A stretch of DNA of 64,000 bases from Actinokineospora diospyrosa (GTDB lineage Bacteria; Actinomycetota; Actinomycetes; Mycobacteriales; Pseudonocardiaceae), in assembly GCF_024171925.1 (NCBI RefSeq), contig NZ_JAMTCO010000022.1:48468-112467 (forward strand), written 5' to 3'. Position 1 is the first letter of the stretch. Each line of letters starts with the position of its first letter. The position numbers were made by a program, and so were the translations under genes. A model generated the notes under the pieces. The model was not told the DNA's origin, did no database searches, and saw only the letters and a program-made list of their open reading frames with translations. Below, one piece after another: positions 19,181 to 27,304 of the stretch.

Positions 19181-20035
19181 ATGACGATCGAGACGGGCCG
19201 TCCGGACAACCTCGCTGAGCTGTTGCGAGCCGGTGCCCCCGCGCTGTCAGCGCGGTGGGTGGAGTTGGTGGCCGCCCCGCTCAGGGGCCGGGTGAGTGCC
19301 CCGGAACTGGAGCGGGAGCTGACCGAGTTGTACGCCGCTGTGCTCGCTGGGGTGGAGAGCGGTAGCCGTGACGTACAGGCCGCTCCGTACGCCGAGACCA
19401 GAGCGCTGCTGTCAGACCTATCGCGTCGCCGGGCCCGGGCCGGGTTCACCCCGACCGAGACCGCGATCGGTGTCTTCGCGCTCAAGCAGGCCCTGTTCGA
19501 GTTGGTCGACCGCGCCGAGGTCGACGGTAGCCTGGGTGACGTGGCCGCGTTCTCGCTGCTGCTGGACAACCTGGGGCTGCTGACCTTCGAGACCTACGCC
19601 AAGGCCCGCGAAGAGGTCATCGACGAGCAGGCCGAGCAGTTGCTCGAACTGACCACCCCGGTCGTCAAGCTGTGGGACGGCGTCCTCGCGGTGCCGCTGG
19701 TGGGCACCCTGGACTCCGCGCGCACCCAGGTCGTGATGGAGAAGCTGCTCGAGGCGCTGGTCAGCACCGGTGCCGCGCACGCCATCATCGACATCACCGG
19801 TGTGCTCGCCGTCGACACCCAGGTCGCCCAGCACCTGCTCAAGACCGTCATGGCCGCCCGGCTGATGGGCGCCGAGTGCACCATCTCCGGCATCCGCCCG
19901 CACATCGCGCAGACCATCGTCGGGCTCGGCATCGAGTTCGGCGACATCACCACCAAGGCCTCCCTCGCCGACGCGCTGCGGCACGCGCTGCGCCGCTCCG
20001 GCGTGGACGTCGTCGCCGCCCAGCGGGGCCGGTGA
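19181..20035 (+). CDS. rsbR: RsbR-type stressosome co-antagonist
   Basis: A 284-residue protein with a variable, helical N-terminal sensor (about 1-155, globin-like in length) and a C-terminal STAS domain (about 160-275; IDITGVLAVDTQVAQHLLK, then ISGIRPHIAQTIVGLG). RsbR proteins build the stressosome core with RsbS and release the kinase RsbT on stress. The start is secure: TAGGAGG lies just before ATG 19181. It heads a six-gene operon in which every junction overlaps by four bases, beginning with GTGA at 20032. The stressosome particle is cytoplasmic. Confidence 0.95.
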   Translation: MTIETGRPDNLAELLRAGAPALSARWVELVAAPLRGRVSAPELERELTELYAAVLAGVESGSRDVQAAPYAETRALLSDLSRRRARAGFTPTETAIGVFALKQALFELVDRAEVDGSLGDVAAFSLLLDNLGLLTFETYAKAREEVIDEQAEQLLELTTPVVKLWDGVLAVPLVGTLDSARTQVVMEKLLEALVSTGAAHAIIDITGVLAVDTQVAQHLLKTVMAARLMGAECTISGIRPHIAQTIVGLGIEFGDITTKASLADALRHALRRSGVDVVAAQRGR

Positions 20036-20409
20036 GCGCGGTGGAGCGCATCCCCATCCTCAAGATCGGCGATGTCCTGCTCGCCTCCATCCAGGTCGAC
20101 CTGCAGGACCGCGACGTGCTCGCGCTGCAGGAGGACCTGGCGGAGAAGATCACCGCGACCGGCGCGCACGGGGTCGTGCTGGACATCTCGGCGGTCGACA
20201 TCGTCGACTCGTTCATCGGCCGGATGTTCGCCACCATCGCCTCGACCTCGCGGCTGTTCGACGCGCACACCGTCGTCGTCGGCATGCGGCCAGCGGTGGC
20301 GATCACGCTGGTGGAGCTGGGCCTCACCCTCGGTGAGGTGCGCACCGCCCTCGACCTGGAGAAGGGCCTGGCGATCCTCGCCGAACTGGGCGAGCGGGCG
20401 CCGAGGTGA
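20032..20409 (+). CDS. rsbS: RsbS-type stressosome scaffold (STAS domain)
   Basis: A 125-residue single STAS domain: IPILKIGDVLLASIQVDL at the N-terminus and the phosphorylation loop DISAVDIVDSFIGRM, whose Ser/Asp context matches RsbS. Family knowledge: RsbS binds RsbT and is phosphorylated by it. GTG 20032 overlaps the rsbR stop (GTGA), and its own stop overlaps rsbT the same way. Confidence 0.96.
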   Translation: MSAVERIPILKIGDVLLASIQVDLQDRDVLALQEDLAEKITATGAHGVVLDISAVDIVDSFIGRMFATIASTSRLFDAHTVVVGMRPAVAITLVELGLTLGEVRTALDLEKGLAILAELGERAPR

Positions 20410-20810
20410 GCGCCCCGCGCGAGGACATCCCCATCGGCGCCGACGAAGACGTCGTCCGAGTGCGCCAGATCGTGCGGTCCTTCGCGCAGCGCGCCAAGCT
20501 GTCGCTGGTGGACCAGACCAAACTGGTCACCGCGACCAGCGAACTGGCCCGCAACACGCTCACCTACGGCGGTGGCGGGACGGCCGTGGTCGAACTGCTC
20601 GGCGAGGGCAGGCGCCAAGGCGTGCGGGCCAGCTTCCAGGACGAGGGCCCCGGCATCCCCGACCTCACCCTCGCGCTGACCGACGGCTGGACCAGCGGCC
20701 GGGGCATGGGGCTGGGGCTCAGCGGGGCGCGCAGGCTCGTCGACGAGTTCGACCTGGACAGCGAGGTGGGTCGCGGCACGACCGTGACCGTGGTCAAGTG
20801 GTCCCGGTGA
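20406..20810 (+). CDS. rsbT: RsbT-type serine kinase / switch protein
   Basis: A 134-residue GHKL kinase: N box SELARNTLTYGGGG, G1 FQDEGPGIPD, G2 SGRGMGLGLSGARRL and a final TTVTV strand. In the stressosome paradigm RsbT phosphorylates RsbR/RsbS, is released, and then activates an RsbU-type phosphatase. The last gene of this operon is such a phosphatase candidate. GTG 20406 overlaps rsbS by four bases. Confidence 0.96.
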   Translation: MSAPREDIPIGADEDVVRVRQIVRSFAQRAKLSLVDQTKLVTATSELARNTLTYGGGGTAVVELLGEGRRQGVRASFQDEGPGIPDLTLALTDGWTSGRGMGLGLSGARRLVDEFDLDSEVGRGTTVTVVKWSR

Positions 20811-21838
20811 CCGGGGCGGGCCCCGTGCCCACCGCCGAGGACGTCGCCTGGCTGCCGGTCGAGGACGCCAGCGCTGTCGGCGCCGCGCGCCGCGCGGTGA
20901 CCGGCCTGGCCGAGCGGTTGGCGTTCCCGCCGACCAGGACCGCCGAGATCGCGCTGGTGGTGACGGAGTTGGCGACCAACCTGGCCAAGCACGCCGAGCA
21001 GGGCGTGCTGCTGCTGCGGGCGCTGCGGACCGACGCCAGGGCCGAGGTCGAGGTCGCCGCGGTCGACCGCGGGCCGGGCATGGCCGACCCCGAACTCGCC
21101 TTCCGCGACGGCCACTCCACCACCGGGACGCTGGGGATCGGCCTCGGCGCGGTCACCCGCCTGTCCGACCTGTCCGCGATCCGGTCGGCGGTCGGTAAGG
21201 GCACCATTCTCACCGCCCGTTTCGCCCCCGAGGCCAAGCGTGACCGCCCGGCGCCGGGCGAGGACTTCGCGACCGGGGTGACTCGGCCGATGGACGGCGA
21301 GGACATCTGCGGTGATGGGTATGCCATTCGCAGGCAGGACAACCGGCTGCACTTGATGCTGTGCGACGGCTCTGGCCACGGCCCGCTAGCGGCCTTGGCA
21401 TCGCAAGCCGCCGTTCGAACGTTCCTCGAGACTGACCTGACCACGCCGGAAGAGATGGTCCGCAGGCTGCATGTGGGGATGAACGGCACCAGAGGTGGCG
21501 CCGTCGCGGTTGCCGAGCTGGATCCGGCAGCCTCCGTTGTGCGGTTCGCGGGAGTGGGCAACATCGCGGCCGCGGTCGTGGCTGAACGCAAGCGCGGAAT
21601 GGTCTCTCTACCGGGTATCGCGGGCTACCAGGCTCGGTCGATCCGGCGATTCGACTACGAACTGCCCGATGATGCCGTAGTGGTGCTGCACTCTGACGGC
21701 CTAAATGAGCGGTGGTCGATAGACCCGTTGGATCGCTGGCGCGCGAAGCCACTGGTGATGGCTCTAGACCTGTTGCGTGAAGCAGGGGTGCGTCGCGATG
21801 ACGCGAGCGTGGTGGTGGCTAAGGCAGGTGGCTGGTGA
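20807..21838 (+). CDS. ATPase-SpoIIE phosphatase fusion (RsbX-like)
   Basis: A 343-residue two-domain protein. The N-terminal half (about 15-145) is an RsbT/RsbW-type ATPase (VVTELATNLAKHAEQG, AVDRGPGMAD, TLGIGLGAV). The C-terminal half (about 165-340) is a PP2C/SpoIIE phosphatase with LCDGSGHGPLAALASQAA, GVGNIAAAV and LHSDGLNERW. In actinobacterial rsb operons this architecture occupies the place of RsbX, which resets the stressosome by dephosphorylating RsbR/RsbS; that role is inferred. GTG 20807 overlaps rsbT (GTGA). Confidence 0.92.
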   Translation: MTGAGPVPTAEDVAWLPVEDASAVGAARRAVTGLAERLAFPPTRTAEIALVVTELATNLAKHAEQGVLLLRALRTDARAEVEVAAVDRGPGMADPELAFRDGHSTTGTLGIGLGAVTRLSDLSAIRSAVGKGTILTARFAPEAKRDRPAPGEDFATGVTRPMDGEDICGDGYAIRRQDNRLHLMLCDGSGHGPLAALASQAAVRTFLETDLTTPEEMVRRLHVGMNGTRGGAVAVAELDPAASVVRFAGVGNIAAAVVAERKRGMVSLPGIAGYQARSIRRFDYELPDDAVVVLHSDGLNERWSIDPLDRWRAKPLVMALDLLREAGVRRDDASVVVAKAGGW

Positions 21839-23547
21839 CCACCGAACTGTTGGCCCTGACGCTCTCCGGTGAGCAAGGCGTGTTCCTGTTGCGGCAGCGC
21901 GGCCGAGAGGTCGCACGCGCGATAGGCATGGAAGCGCAGGACCAGATCCGGGTCGCCACGGCACTAAGCGACCTCGGGCGGTTGCTGCTAACTGGACGGT
22001 CTCCGTTGACTGTCGTGTTCGCCCTCGACGAGGAGCCGCCGCTGTCGCTGGTGGTGCGGTTGCGAACCGCACTTCCCGGTGTGCCGGTGTCCGAGCCCGG
22101 GTGGTCCACGGCGGAGCGGCTACTCGACGAGGTCAAGGTCGAACAGCACCGCGGCGGCGTCGCTGTCTTGGTGCGTAAGGCGTTGTCGGCCGGATCAGTG
22201 TTCCCCGACAAGAAGTCGGCTGATCGTCTGCGCGAGGAACTGGGCAGCCTTCAGCCGGGTAACGCTGCCGACGAACTACGGGCACAGAACGAAGAACTCC
22301 TCCTTACGCTCGACAGCTTGGAACGCAAGCAAGAGGAACTGCTGCGGCTCAACGCAGAGCTCGAGGAAACCAATCGCGGCGTGCTGGCCCTCTATGGCGA
22401 GCTGACCGAAGAACTCGACGAGACCAACCGCGGCGTAGTGGCCCTCTATGCCGAACTCGACCAGAAGAGTGTTGAGCTCAAGAGGGCGAGCGAAGCCAAG
22501 AACAGGTTCTGGTCCAACGTCAGCCATGAAGTCCGGACGCCGGTCAACTCCATCGTCGGGCTGGCCCGGCTCCTCCTCGGGCCCGGCGCCGAACCCCTCA
22601 CCGACGACCAGCGCAGGCAGCTCCAACTGATCAGCACCTCCGGTGGCGGCCTGCTCACCCTGGTCAACGACCTCCTGGATGTGGCGAAAGCCGAGTCGGG
22701 CCGGTTGGAACCGCGCATCGGCGAGGTCGACCTGCGGCTGCTGTTCGCGCAACTGCGCGACGGGTTCTTGCCGGTCACCCGCGTGGGGGAGGTGGCCCTG
22801 GTGGTGGCCGAGCCGCCCGTGGAGCCACCGCTGCGCACCGACGACACGCTGCTCATGCACATCCTGCGCAACCTGGTCTCCAACGGCCTCAAGTTCACCG
22901 AGCGCGGCGAGGTCAAGGTCAGCGCCGCCGTCGAAGGCGATGTCTGGTCGTTCACCGTCAGCGACACCGGCATCGGCATCCCTGCCGACCACCTGGACAA
23001 GGTCTTCGAGGAGTTCCACCAAGTACCCAACCCGTTGCAGGCGCGCGCGGTCGGCACCGGGCTCGGCCTGCCTTACGCGCGCAGCGTGGCCGAGGTACTC
23101 GGCGGGTCACTCGATCTGCGGAGCACGCCTGGTCAGGGCACCCTGGTGACCGTGCGACTCCCTGTCTACGCGGCCGAGGCACCCGCTCGGCCGCGCTCGG
23201 TCCTCCTGGTCACCGCGGACGACACCCTGCGCGCCAGGCTGAGCACCGCGATGGACCCGCTCGTCGGCGCGGTCCGGCAGACCGCGGACGGCGCGGGCGC
23301 GGTGCTGATGGCCACCGCGGAGCCGCCGGACCTGTTGGTCCTCGACCTGGCCGCCCCGCACGCCGAGGACTGCCTCGCCGGGCTGCGCCGGGAACCCCGG
23401 CTCGCCGCGACGCCGGTGCTGGCCCTGCAGTCGGCCGAGTACCGCGACCGGGAGAGCGGTCTCGTGGTGCTGCGCACCTCCCAGCTGACCACCGAGTCGG
23501 TGCGCGACGGCATCCGCCGCGCGCTGGCCGCGGGCCAAGAGCCGTGA
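21835..23547 (+). CDS. Hybrid histidine kinase with RsbT-like N-terminus
   Basis: A 570-residue protein. Residues 1-130 resemble a degenerate RsbT fold (REVARAIGMEAQDQIRVATALSDLGR matches the first helices, but the nucleotide-binding boxes are absent). Residues 145-225 form a coiled coil containing a duplicated element (EETNRGVLALYGEL / DETNRGVVALYAEL). HisKA has FWSNVSHEVRTP; HATPase_c has [19 protein letters not shown] and GTGLGLPYA. The C-terminus is a weak receiver-like domain with Asp in LLVLDLAAP but few other receiver residues. It probably links a phosphorelay to the stressosome. No membrane helix. GTG start overlaps the upstream stop. Confidence 0.9.
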   Translation: MTTELLALTLSGEQGVFLLRQRGREVARAIGMEAQDQIRVATALSDLGRLLLTGRSPLTVVFALDEEPPLSLVVRLRTALPGVPVSEPGWSTAERLLDEVKVEQHRGGVAVLVRKALSAGSVFPDKKSADRLREELGSLQPGNAADELRAQNEELLLTLDSLERKQEELLRLNAELEETNRGVLALYGELTEELDETNRGVVALYAELDQKSVELKRASEAKNRFWSNVSHEVRTPVNSIVGLARLLLGPGAEPLTDDQRRQLQLISTSGGGLLTLVNDLLDVAKAESGRLEPRIGEVDLRLLFAQLRDGFLPVTRVGEVALVVAEPPVEPPLRTDDTLLMHILRNLVSNGLKFTERGEVKVSAAVEGDVWSFTVSDTGIGIPADHLDKVFEEFHQVPNPLQARAVGTGLGLPYARSVAEVLGGSLDLRSTPGQGTLVTVRLPVYAAEAPARPRSVLLVTADDTLRARLSTAMDPLVGAVRQTADGAGAVLMATAEPPDLLVLDLAAPHAEDCLAGLRREPRLAATPVLALQSAEYRDRESGLVVLRTSQLTTESVRDGIRRALAAGQEP

Positions 23548-25094
23548 CCGGCGCGGGATTCGCCGACCAGGACGCCCCGGCCCGCATCCTCGTCGTCGAC
23601 GACACCGAGGCCAGCCGCTACGTCACCGGTGGCTGGCTGCGCCGCAACGGCCACGAGATCGTCGAGGCCGACACCGGGGCTGGCGCCCTCGCCGCGGTCC
23701 GCTCGCGCCCGTTCGACCTGGTCATCCTGGACGTGAACCTGCCGGACATGAGCGGGTTCGAGGTGTGCGAGGCGATCAAGAGCGACCCGGCGACCGCGGC
23801 GCTGCCGGTGGTGCACGTCTCGGCGAGCATGATCGAGCCGAGCGACCGGGCCGCGGGCCTCACCAGGGGCGCCGACGCCTACCTGAGCGAGCCGGTCGAC
23901 CCCGGTGAGTTGCTGGCCACGGTGAAGGCCGCGCTGCGCTACTACCGGGCCAGGGCCGCCGCGGAGCGGTTGGCCGCCCGGCTGAGCAGGCTCACGGCCG
24001 TGAGCCTGGAGATCAACGCCGCGCGCAGCTTCCCCGCACTGGTCACTGCGGCCGCCCATGGGGCAGCCGCGGTGCTCGACAGCGCGGCCACCGTCCTGGT
24101 GCGACTGCGCGACGGCGGTGAGATGTGGGGTAGCACCGAGGGCGCGGGCAAGCAGGTGGCGCTATCGACCACGCACCCGCTGCGCGACCTCGCCGACGAG
24201 GTCCTCCCGGACAACACCACCTCGGCACTGCGGACCCTCCCCGATGGCCGTACCTGCGTAGTCTTGGCGCGCACTCGCTCAGACCACCCGGTCACGTGCG
24301 TGGCATTGCCCGCTGAGGCTGTCGTGGCACAGGAGGACCGCGACCTGCTCGTCCAGATAGGACTAACCACCGCAGTTGCCGCTGAGGGCCTGCGAGCGTT
24401 CACGGACGAACATGACATCGCCTTGGCGCTGCAGCGGAGCCTGCTGCCGAGCGGCCTACCGCACTGCGATGGCATCACCATGGCAGCCCGCTACGTCCCA
24501 GCCTCTACGGTCGCTCAGGTCGGTGGCGACTTCTATGAAGTGGCGGAGTTGGGCGACCACTTGCTGGTGGCCATTGGTGACGTGACCGGCCACTCGATCG
24601 AAGCTGCCAGCATCATGGGTGAGGTCCGGCACGCCCTTCGCGCGTACGCGATAGAGGGCCACCCGCCGGACCTGATCGTCGAGCGGCTCAACGCCATGCT
24701 CCGCCGGTTCCACCCGGAGGGGCTGACCACGTTGTGCGTCCTGCTGCTGGACCCCGTGGCGGGCAAGGCGACCATCGCGAACGCGGGTCACATCCCGCCG
24801 CTCATCGTCGACGCCGACGGCGCCCGCTACCTGCGCCTGCCCGGGGCGCTGCTCGGTGTTCGAACGCCACGCCCGCCCGCGACCGAGATCGACGTGCCCG
24901 CCGGGACGACGATCGTGCTGATGACCGACGGCCTCATCGAGCGCCGCACCGCCGCGTTGGACGCCGACATGGAGCACCTGCGCGCCTCGATGGGGGCCGA
25001 GGAGGACCCGGAGTCCATCTGCGAGCGGCTGCTGGGCACCTACGGGCAGAACAAGGACGACGACATCGCCCTGCTGGTGCTGCGCCGCGACTGA
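23544..25094 (+). CDS. Response regulator-GAF-SpoIIE phosphatase (RsbU-like)
   Basis: A 516-residue output protein. The receiver (about 13-135) has VVDDTE, the phosphoacceptor Asp in VILDVNLPDMSG and a late Ser-Glu-Pro (YLSEPVD) where most receivers have Lys-Pro, which is unusual. A GAF-like domain follows (about 150-290), then a PP2C/SpoIIE phosphatase (about 310-515) with QVGGDFYEV, IGDVTGHSIEAA, ANAGHIPPLI and MTDGLIERR. It should dephosphorylate an anti-anti-sigma protein encoded elsewhere. It ends the rsb operon; no sigma factor gene is in the operon. GTG 23544 overlaps the kinase stop. Confidence 0.93.
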   Translation: MTGAGFADQDAPARILVVDDTEASRYVTGGWLRRNGHEIVEADTGAGALAAVRSRPFDLVILDVNLPDMSGFEVCEAIKSDPATAALPVVHVSASMIEPSDRAAGLTRGADAYLSEPVDPGELLATVKAALRYYRARAAAERLAARLSRLTAVSLEINAARSFPALVTAAAHGAAAVLDSAATVLVRLRDGGEMWGSTEGAGKQVALSTTHPLRDLADEVLPDNTTSALRTLPDGRTCVVLARTRSDHPVTCVALPAEAVVAQEDRDLLVQIGLTTAVAAEGLRAFTDEHDIALALQRSLLPSGLPHCDGITMAARYVPASTVAQVGGDFYEVAELGDHLLVAIGDVTGHSIEAASIMGEVRHALRAYAIEGHPPDLIVERLNAMLRRFHPEGLTTLCVLLLDPVAGKATIANAGHIPPLIVDADGARYLRLPGALLGVRTPRPPATEIDVPAGTTIVLMTDGLIERRTAALDADMEHLRASMGAEEDPESICERLLGTYGQNKDDDIALLVLRRD

Positions 25095-25164
25095 GCTACC
25101 GAGCTACCGAGCTACCGAGCTACTGAGCCGCTGAGCTACTGAGCTACTGGGCCGCTAAGCAACC
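25093..25164 (+). repeat. 8-bp tandem repeat after the rsb operon
   Basis: Nine consecutive octamers with consensus GAGCTACC/GAGCTACT run directly from the stop codon of the last rsb gene: three exact GAGCTACC units, then GAGCTACT, GAGCCGCT, GAGCTACT, GAGCTACT, GGGCCGCT and AAGCAACC. The decay towards the right suggests slippage expansion near the stop. Confidence 0.85.
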
Positions 25165-25384
25165 GAACACCGGGCCACCGGGCCGGGCTGCTGCGAGTGG
25201 CCCCGGCGCGGTTGGGCTGTTCGGGTCAGGCGCCGGGCTCGGTGTGGTCACGATTTGTCCAACGGCCGTCGACCGGCGGGCGAGGTGTCGTCGCTGGTCG
25301 TGGTGCTTGCGTTGGCGCGAACGGGAAAACCGCTCGTTGGGCCGTCCGGGTGGGTGATGTTGGCGACTTGGCGCTGATCTTGCG

Positions 25385-25618
25385 GTGTTCGGATGCCGTT
25401 GGGCATGATCCGATGCGATACAGCATCCGCGCCCACTCAGGGGAAGTCCGGTCTAACTCCGGCGCTGGCCCGCAACGGTAGGCCGCCCGCGTGGCGGCGA
25501 GCCCGAACGCCTGTGGGGCGCGGCGTGCTCCGAACCGTCGAGGACCGCGGGTTGGGGCCCGGGTGCGCCGCTATACGCGAGTGCCCGGGTTCTGCCACGT
25601 CCTCCCCGCGCGAGAGGC
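25385..25618 (+). promoter_or_regulatory. Cobalamin (B12) riboswitch
   Basis: The conserved core is readable: GGGGAAGTCCGGT then AACTCCGGCGCTGGC then CCGCAACGGTA (25440-25480), matching the family pattern GGGAA-GGTG-AA-CCGG-GC-CCGC-ACTGT. A B12-box-like GAGCCCGAACGCCTG follows at 25499-25513. Downstream, two CCCGGG arms around 25558-25590 and a pairing of CCTC (25600 region) with GAGAGG (the ribosome site at 25612-25617) could form an expression platform controlling initiation at ATG 25626. High cobalamin should shut the operon down. Outer boundaries are approximate. Confidence 0.9.
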
Positions 25619-25625
25619 GTTGGAC

Positions 25626-26849
25626 ATGGGCCTTGGCCCCAGAGCAGCAGTCTTGGCCAGTGTCGTCACCGTCGCGCTCGCCACGACCCCGGTAGGTGCG
25701 GCCGCGCAGGCAGGCGCGGCGGCGGACGACACCGCCGCGGGCTGGTTAGCCCGCCAGCTCATCAACGGCGAGCACGTCGAGAGCACGCCGACCTTCCCCG
25801 ACTTCGGGCTCACCGCCGACGTCGTGTTCGCCCTCGACGCGGCCGGGGTCGCCTCGGACGCCTCGGGCAAGGCGGCGGCCTTCCTGGCCAAGCCGGACAA
25901 CGTCTTGGAGTACGTCGGGGACGGTGCGGCCGAGTCCTACGCGGGTCCGCTCGCGAAGTTGGCCTTGGTCGCGGAGTCCCGCGGGGTGGACCCGAAGTCC
26001 TTCGGCGAGGTCGACCTGATCACCGAGCTCGGTGAGCTGCAGGCGCCGTCGGGCCGGTACACCGACGCCTCCACCCAGCCGGACCAGTCGAACGCGTTCA
26101 GCCAGGCCCTCGCGGTGCTCGCCCTGCACCGGGCGGGCGGCGCGCCGGTCAAGGCGGTCGAGTTCCTGGCGGGCAGCGCGTGCCAGGACGGCGGGTTCCC
26201 GATCGACTTCGACGAGGCTTGCGTATCCGATGTGGACGCAACGGCGATCACCGTGCAGGCGCTGGTGGCCGCGGGGAGCACCGACGCCGCCACCGCGGCC
26301 TTGACCTGGTTGGTGGGCAAGCAGTCCGCCGCGGGCGGGTTCAAGGCGAACCTGCCGGGCTCGGTGGACAACGCCAACTCGACCGGGTTGGCCGCACAGG
26401 CCCTGCGCGCGGGCGGTAAGACCGCCGAGGCCGACAAGGCCGCCACGTTCCTGACCGGACTTCAGCAGGGATGCACTGCTGCGGAGGCTGTGCGAGGAGC
26501 AATCTTCTACGCGCCGGGACAGAGCGAGAACGCCGTCCGGGCCACCAGCCAGGCCATCCCCGGCATCCTGGGGATCAGCTACGCCAAGGTGAGTGCGGTC
26601 GGCGCAAGCAACGCCCTGCCCACTGTGGACTGCACGACCCCGACTACCACTACGACGACGTCGAGCGCCATCAACCCGGTCGTCAACCCGGGCGGTAACA
26701 ACACCAATCCGGTTCCGCAGGGTGGCAACTCACCCGCGCTCGCCGCCACCGGTACTTACCGGCCTTCCGTCACGTGGCTGGGTGTCTTGCTGCTGCTTAG
26801 CGGTGGCGCACTCGTTGTGCTCGCCCGCCGTCGCCCGTCCACGCGCTAA
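25626..26849 (+). CDS. Surface-anchored alpha/alpha-toroid protein, transcobalamin alpha-domain-like
   Basis: A 407-residue exported protein. Signal peptide about 1-27 (VLASVVTVALATTPVGAAA). Residues 35-340 form helical repeats of prenyltransferase/squalene-oxidase-like alpha-alpha toroid type (GWLARQLINGEH, GGFPIDFDEA, ALTWLVGKQSAAGGFKAN, NSTGLAAQALRAGG), the fold used by the alpha domain of intrinsic factor and transcobalamin. A Thr-rich linker follows, then LAATG (372-376), a membrane helix and RRRPSTR. LAxTG is the class E sortase motif, so covalent wall attachment is likely. It lies directly under the B12 riboswitch and is a paralogue of the gene at 31548. Cobalamin binding is inferred, not shown. 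Confidence 0.88.
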   Translation: MGLGPRAAVLASVVTVALATTPVGAAAQAGAAADDTAAGWLARQLINGEHVESTPTFPDFGLTADVVFALDAAGVASDASGKAAAFLAKPDNVLEYVGDGAAESYAGPLAKLALVAESRGVDPKSFGEVDLITELGELQAPSGRYTDASTQPDQSNAFSQALAVLALHRAGGAPVKAVEFLAGSACQDGGFPIDFDEACVSDVDATAITVQALVAAGSTDAATAALTWLVGKQSAAGGFKANLPGSVDNANSTGLAAQALRAGGKTAEADKAATFLTGLQQGCTAAEAVRGAIFYAPGQSENAVRATSQAIPGILGISYAKVSAVGASNALPTVDCTTPTTTTTTSSAINPVVNPGGNNTNPVPQGGNSPALAATGTYRPSVTWLGVLLLLSGGALVVLARRRPSTR

Positions 26850-26857
26850 GGGGAAAC

Positions 26858-27304
26858 ATGAAGACCGCTGTTCGTCGTACCGCCGCTGTCTCCGCTGCCG
26901 GGCTTGCCGCGGCAGCCATCCTGGCCGGGGGAGCATCTCCCGCGCAGGCCGCCGCGTGCTCCGGCACCACAGGCGTAACTGTCATCGTTGACTTCACCGC
27001 GCTCGGCGGCTCTGTCCAGACTGCTTGCGCACTCGGTGACCCGACCTCTGGGCTCACGGCTCTTACTGGAGCGGGTTTCACCTACGCGTTCGTCCCCAGG
27101 CAGCCCGGCTTTGTCTGCCGCCTCAACTCACTGCCTAACCCGTGCAACGGCGCACCCGTCTCCGCGTACTGGTCTTACTGGCACGCGACCCCGGGCGGCA
27201 CTTGGTCTTACAGCAGCAGTGGCGCGGGTAGCTACAACCCCGCGCCCGGGACCGTGGAGGGATGGTCGTTCGGCGCGGGCACTGCTCCCACGCAGGCACC
27301 GTGA
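26858..27304 (+). CDS. Secreted DUF4430-like protein (transcobalamin beta-domain-like)
   Basis: A 148-residue secreted protein with a clean signal peptide (about 1-31, ending ASPAQAA). The mature part has the pattern of DUF4430, the small domain found at the C-terminus of intrinsic factor/transcobalamin: GVTVIVDF strand, GFTYAF, then YWSYWHA and GTVEGWSFGAG. Four cysteines (CSG, TACAL, VCRL, PCNG) could form disulphides. ATG 26858 follows AGGGG. There is no anchor, so it is free in the wall or medium. The stop overlaps the start of the next gene, a membrane-anchored paralogue, by four bases. Confidence 0.85.
   Translation: MKTAVRRTAAVSAAGLAAAAILAGGASPAQAAACSGTTGVTVIVDFTALGGSVQTACALGDPTSGLTALTGAGFTYAFVPRQPGFVCRLNSLPNPCNGAPVSAYWSYWHATPGGTWSYSSSGAGSYNPAPGTVEGWSFGAGTAPTQAP

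Noticed and set aside
25093..25164. A rho-independent terminator after the rsb operon
   Set aside because: The octamer units are direct repeats; no stable inverted repeat was found.
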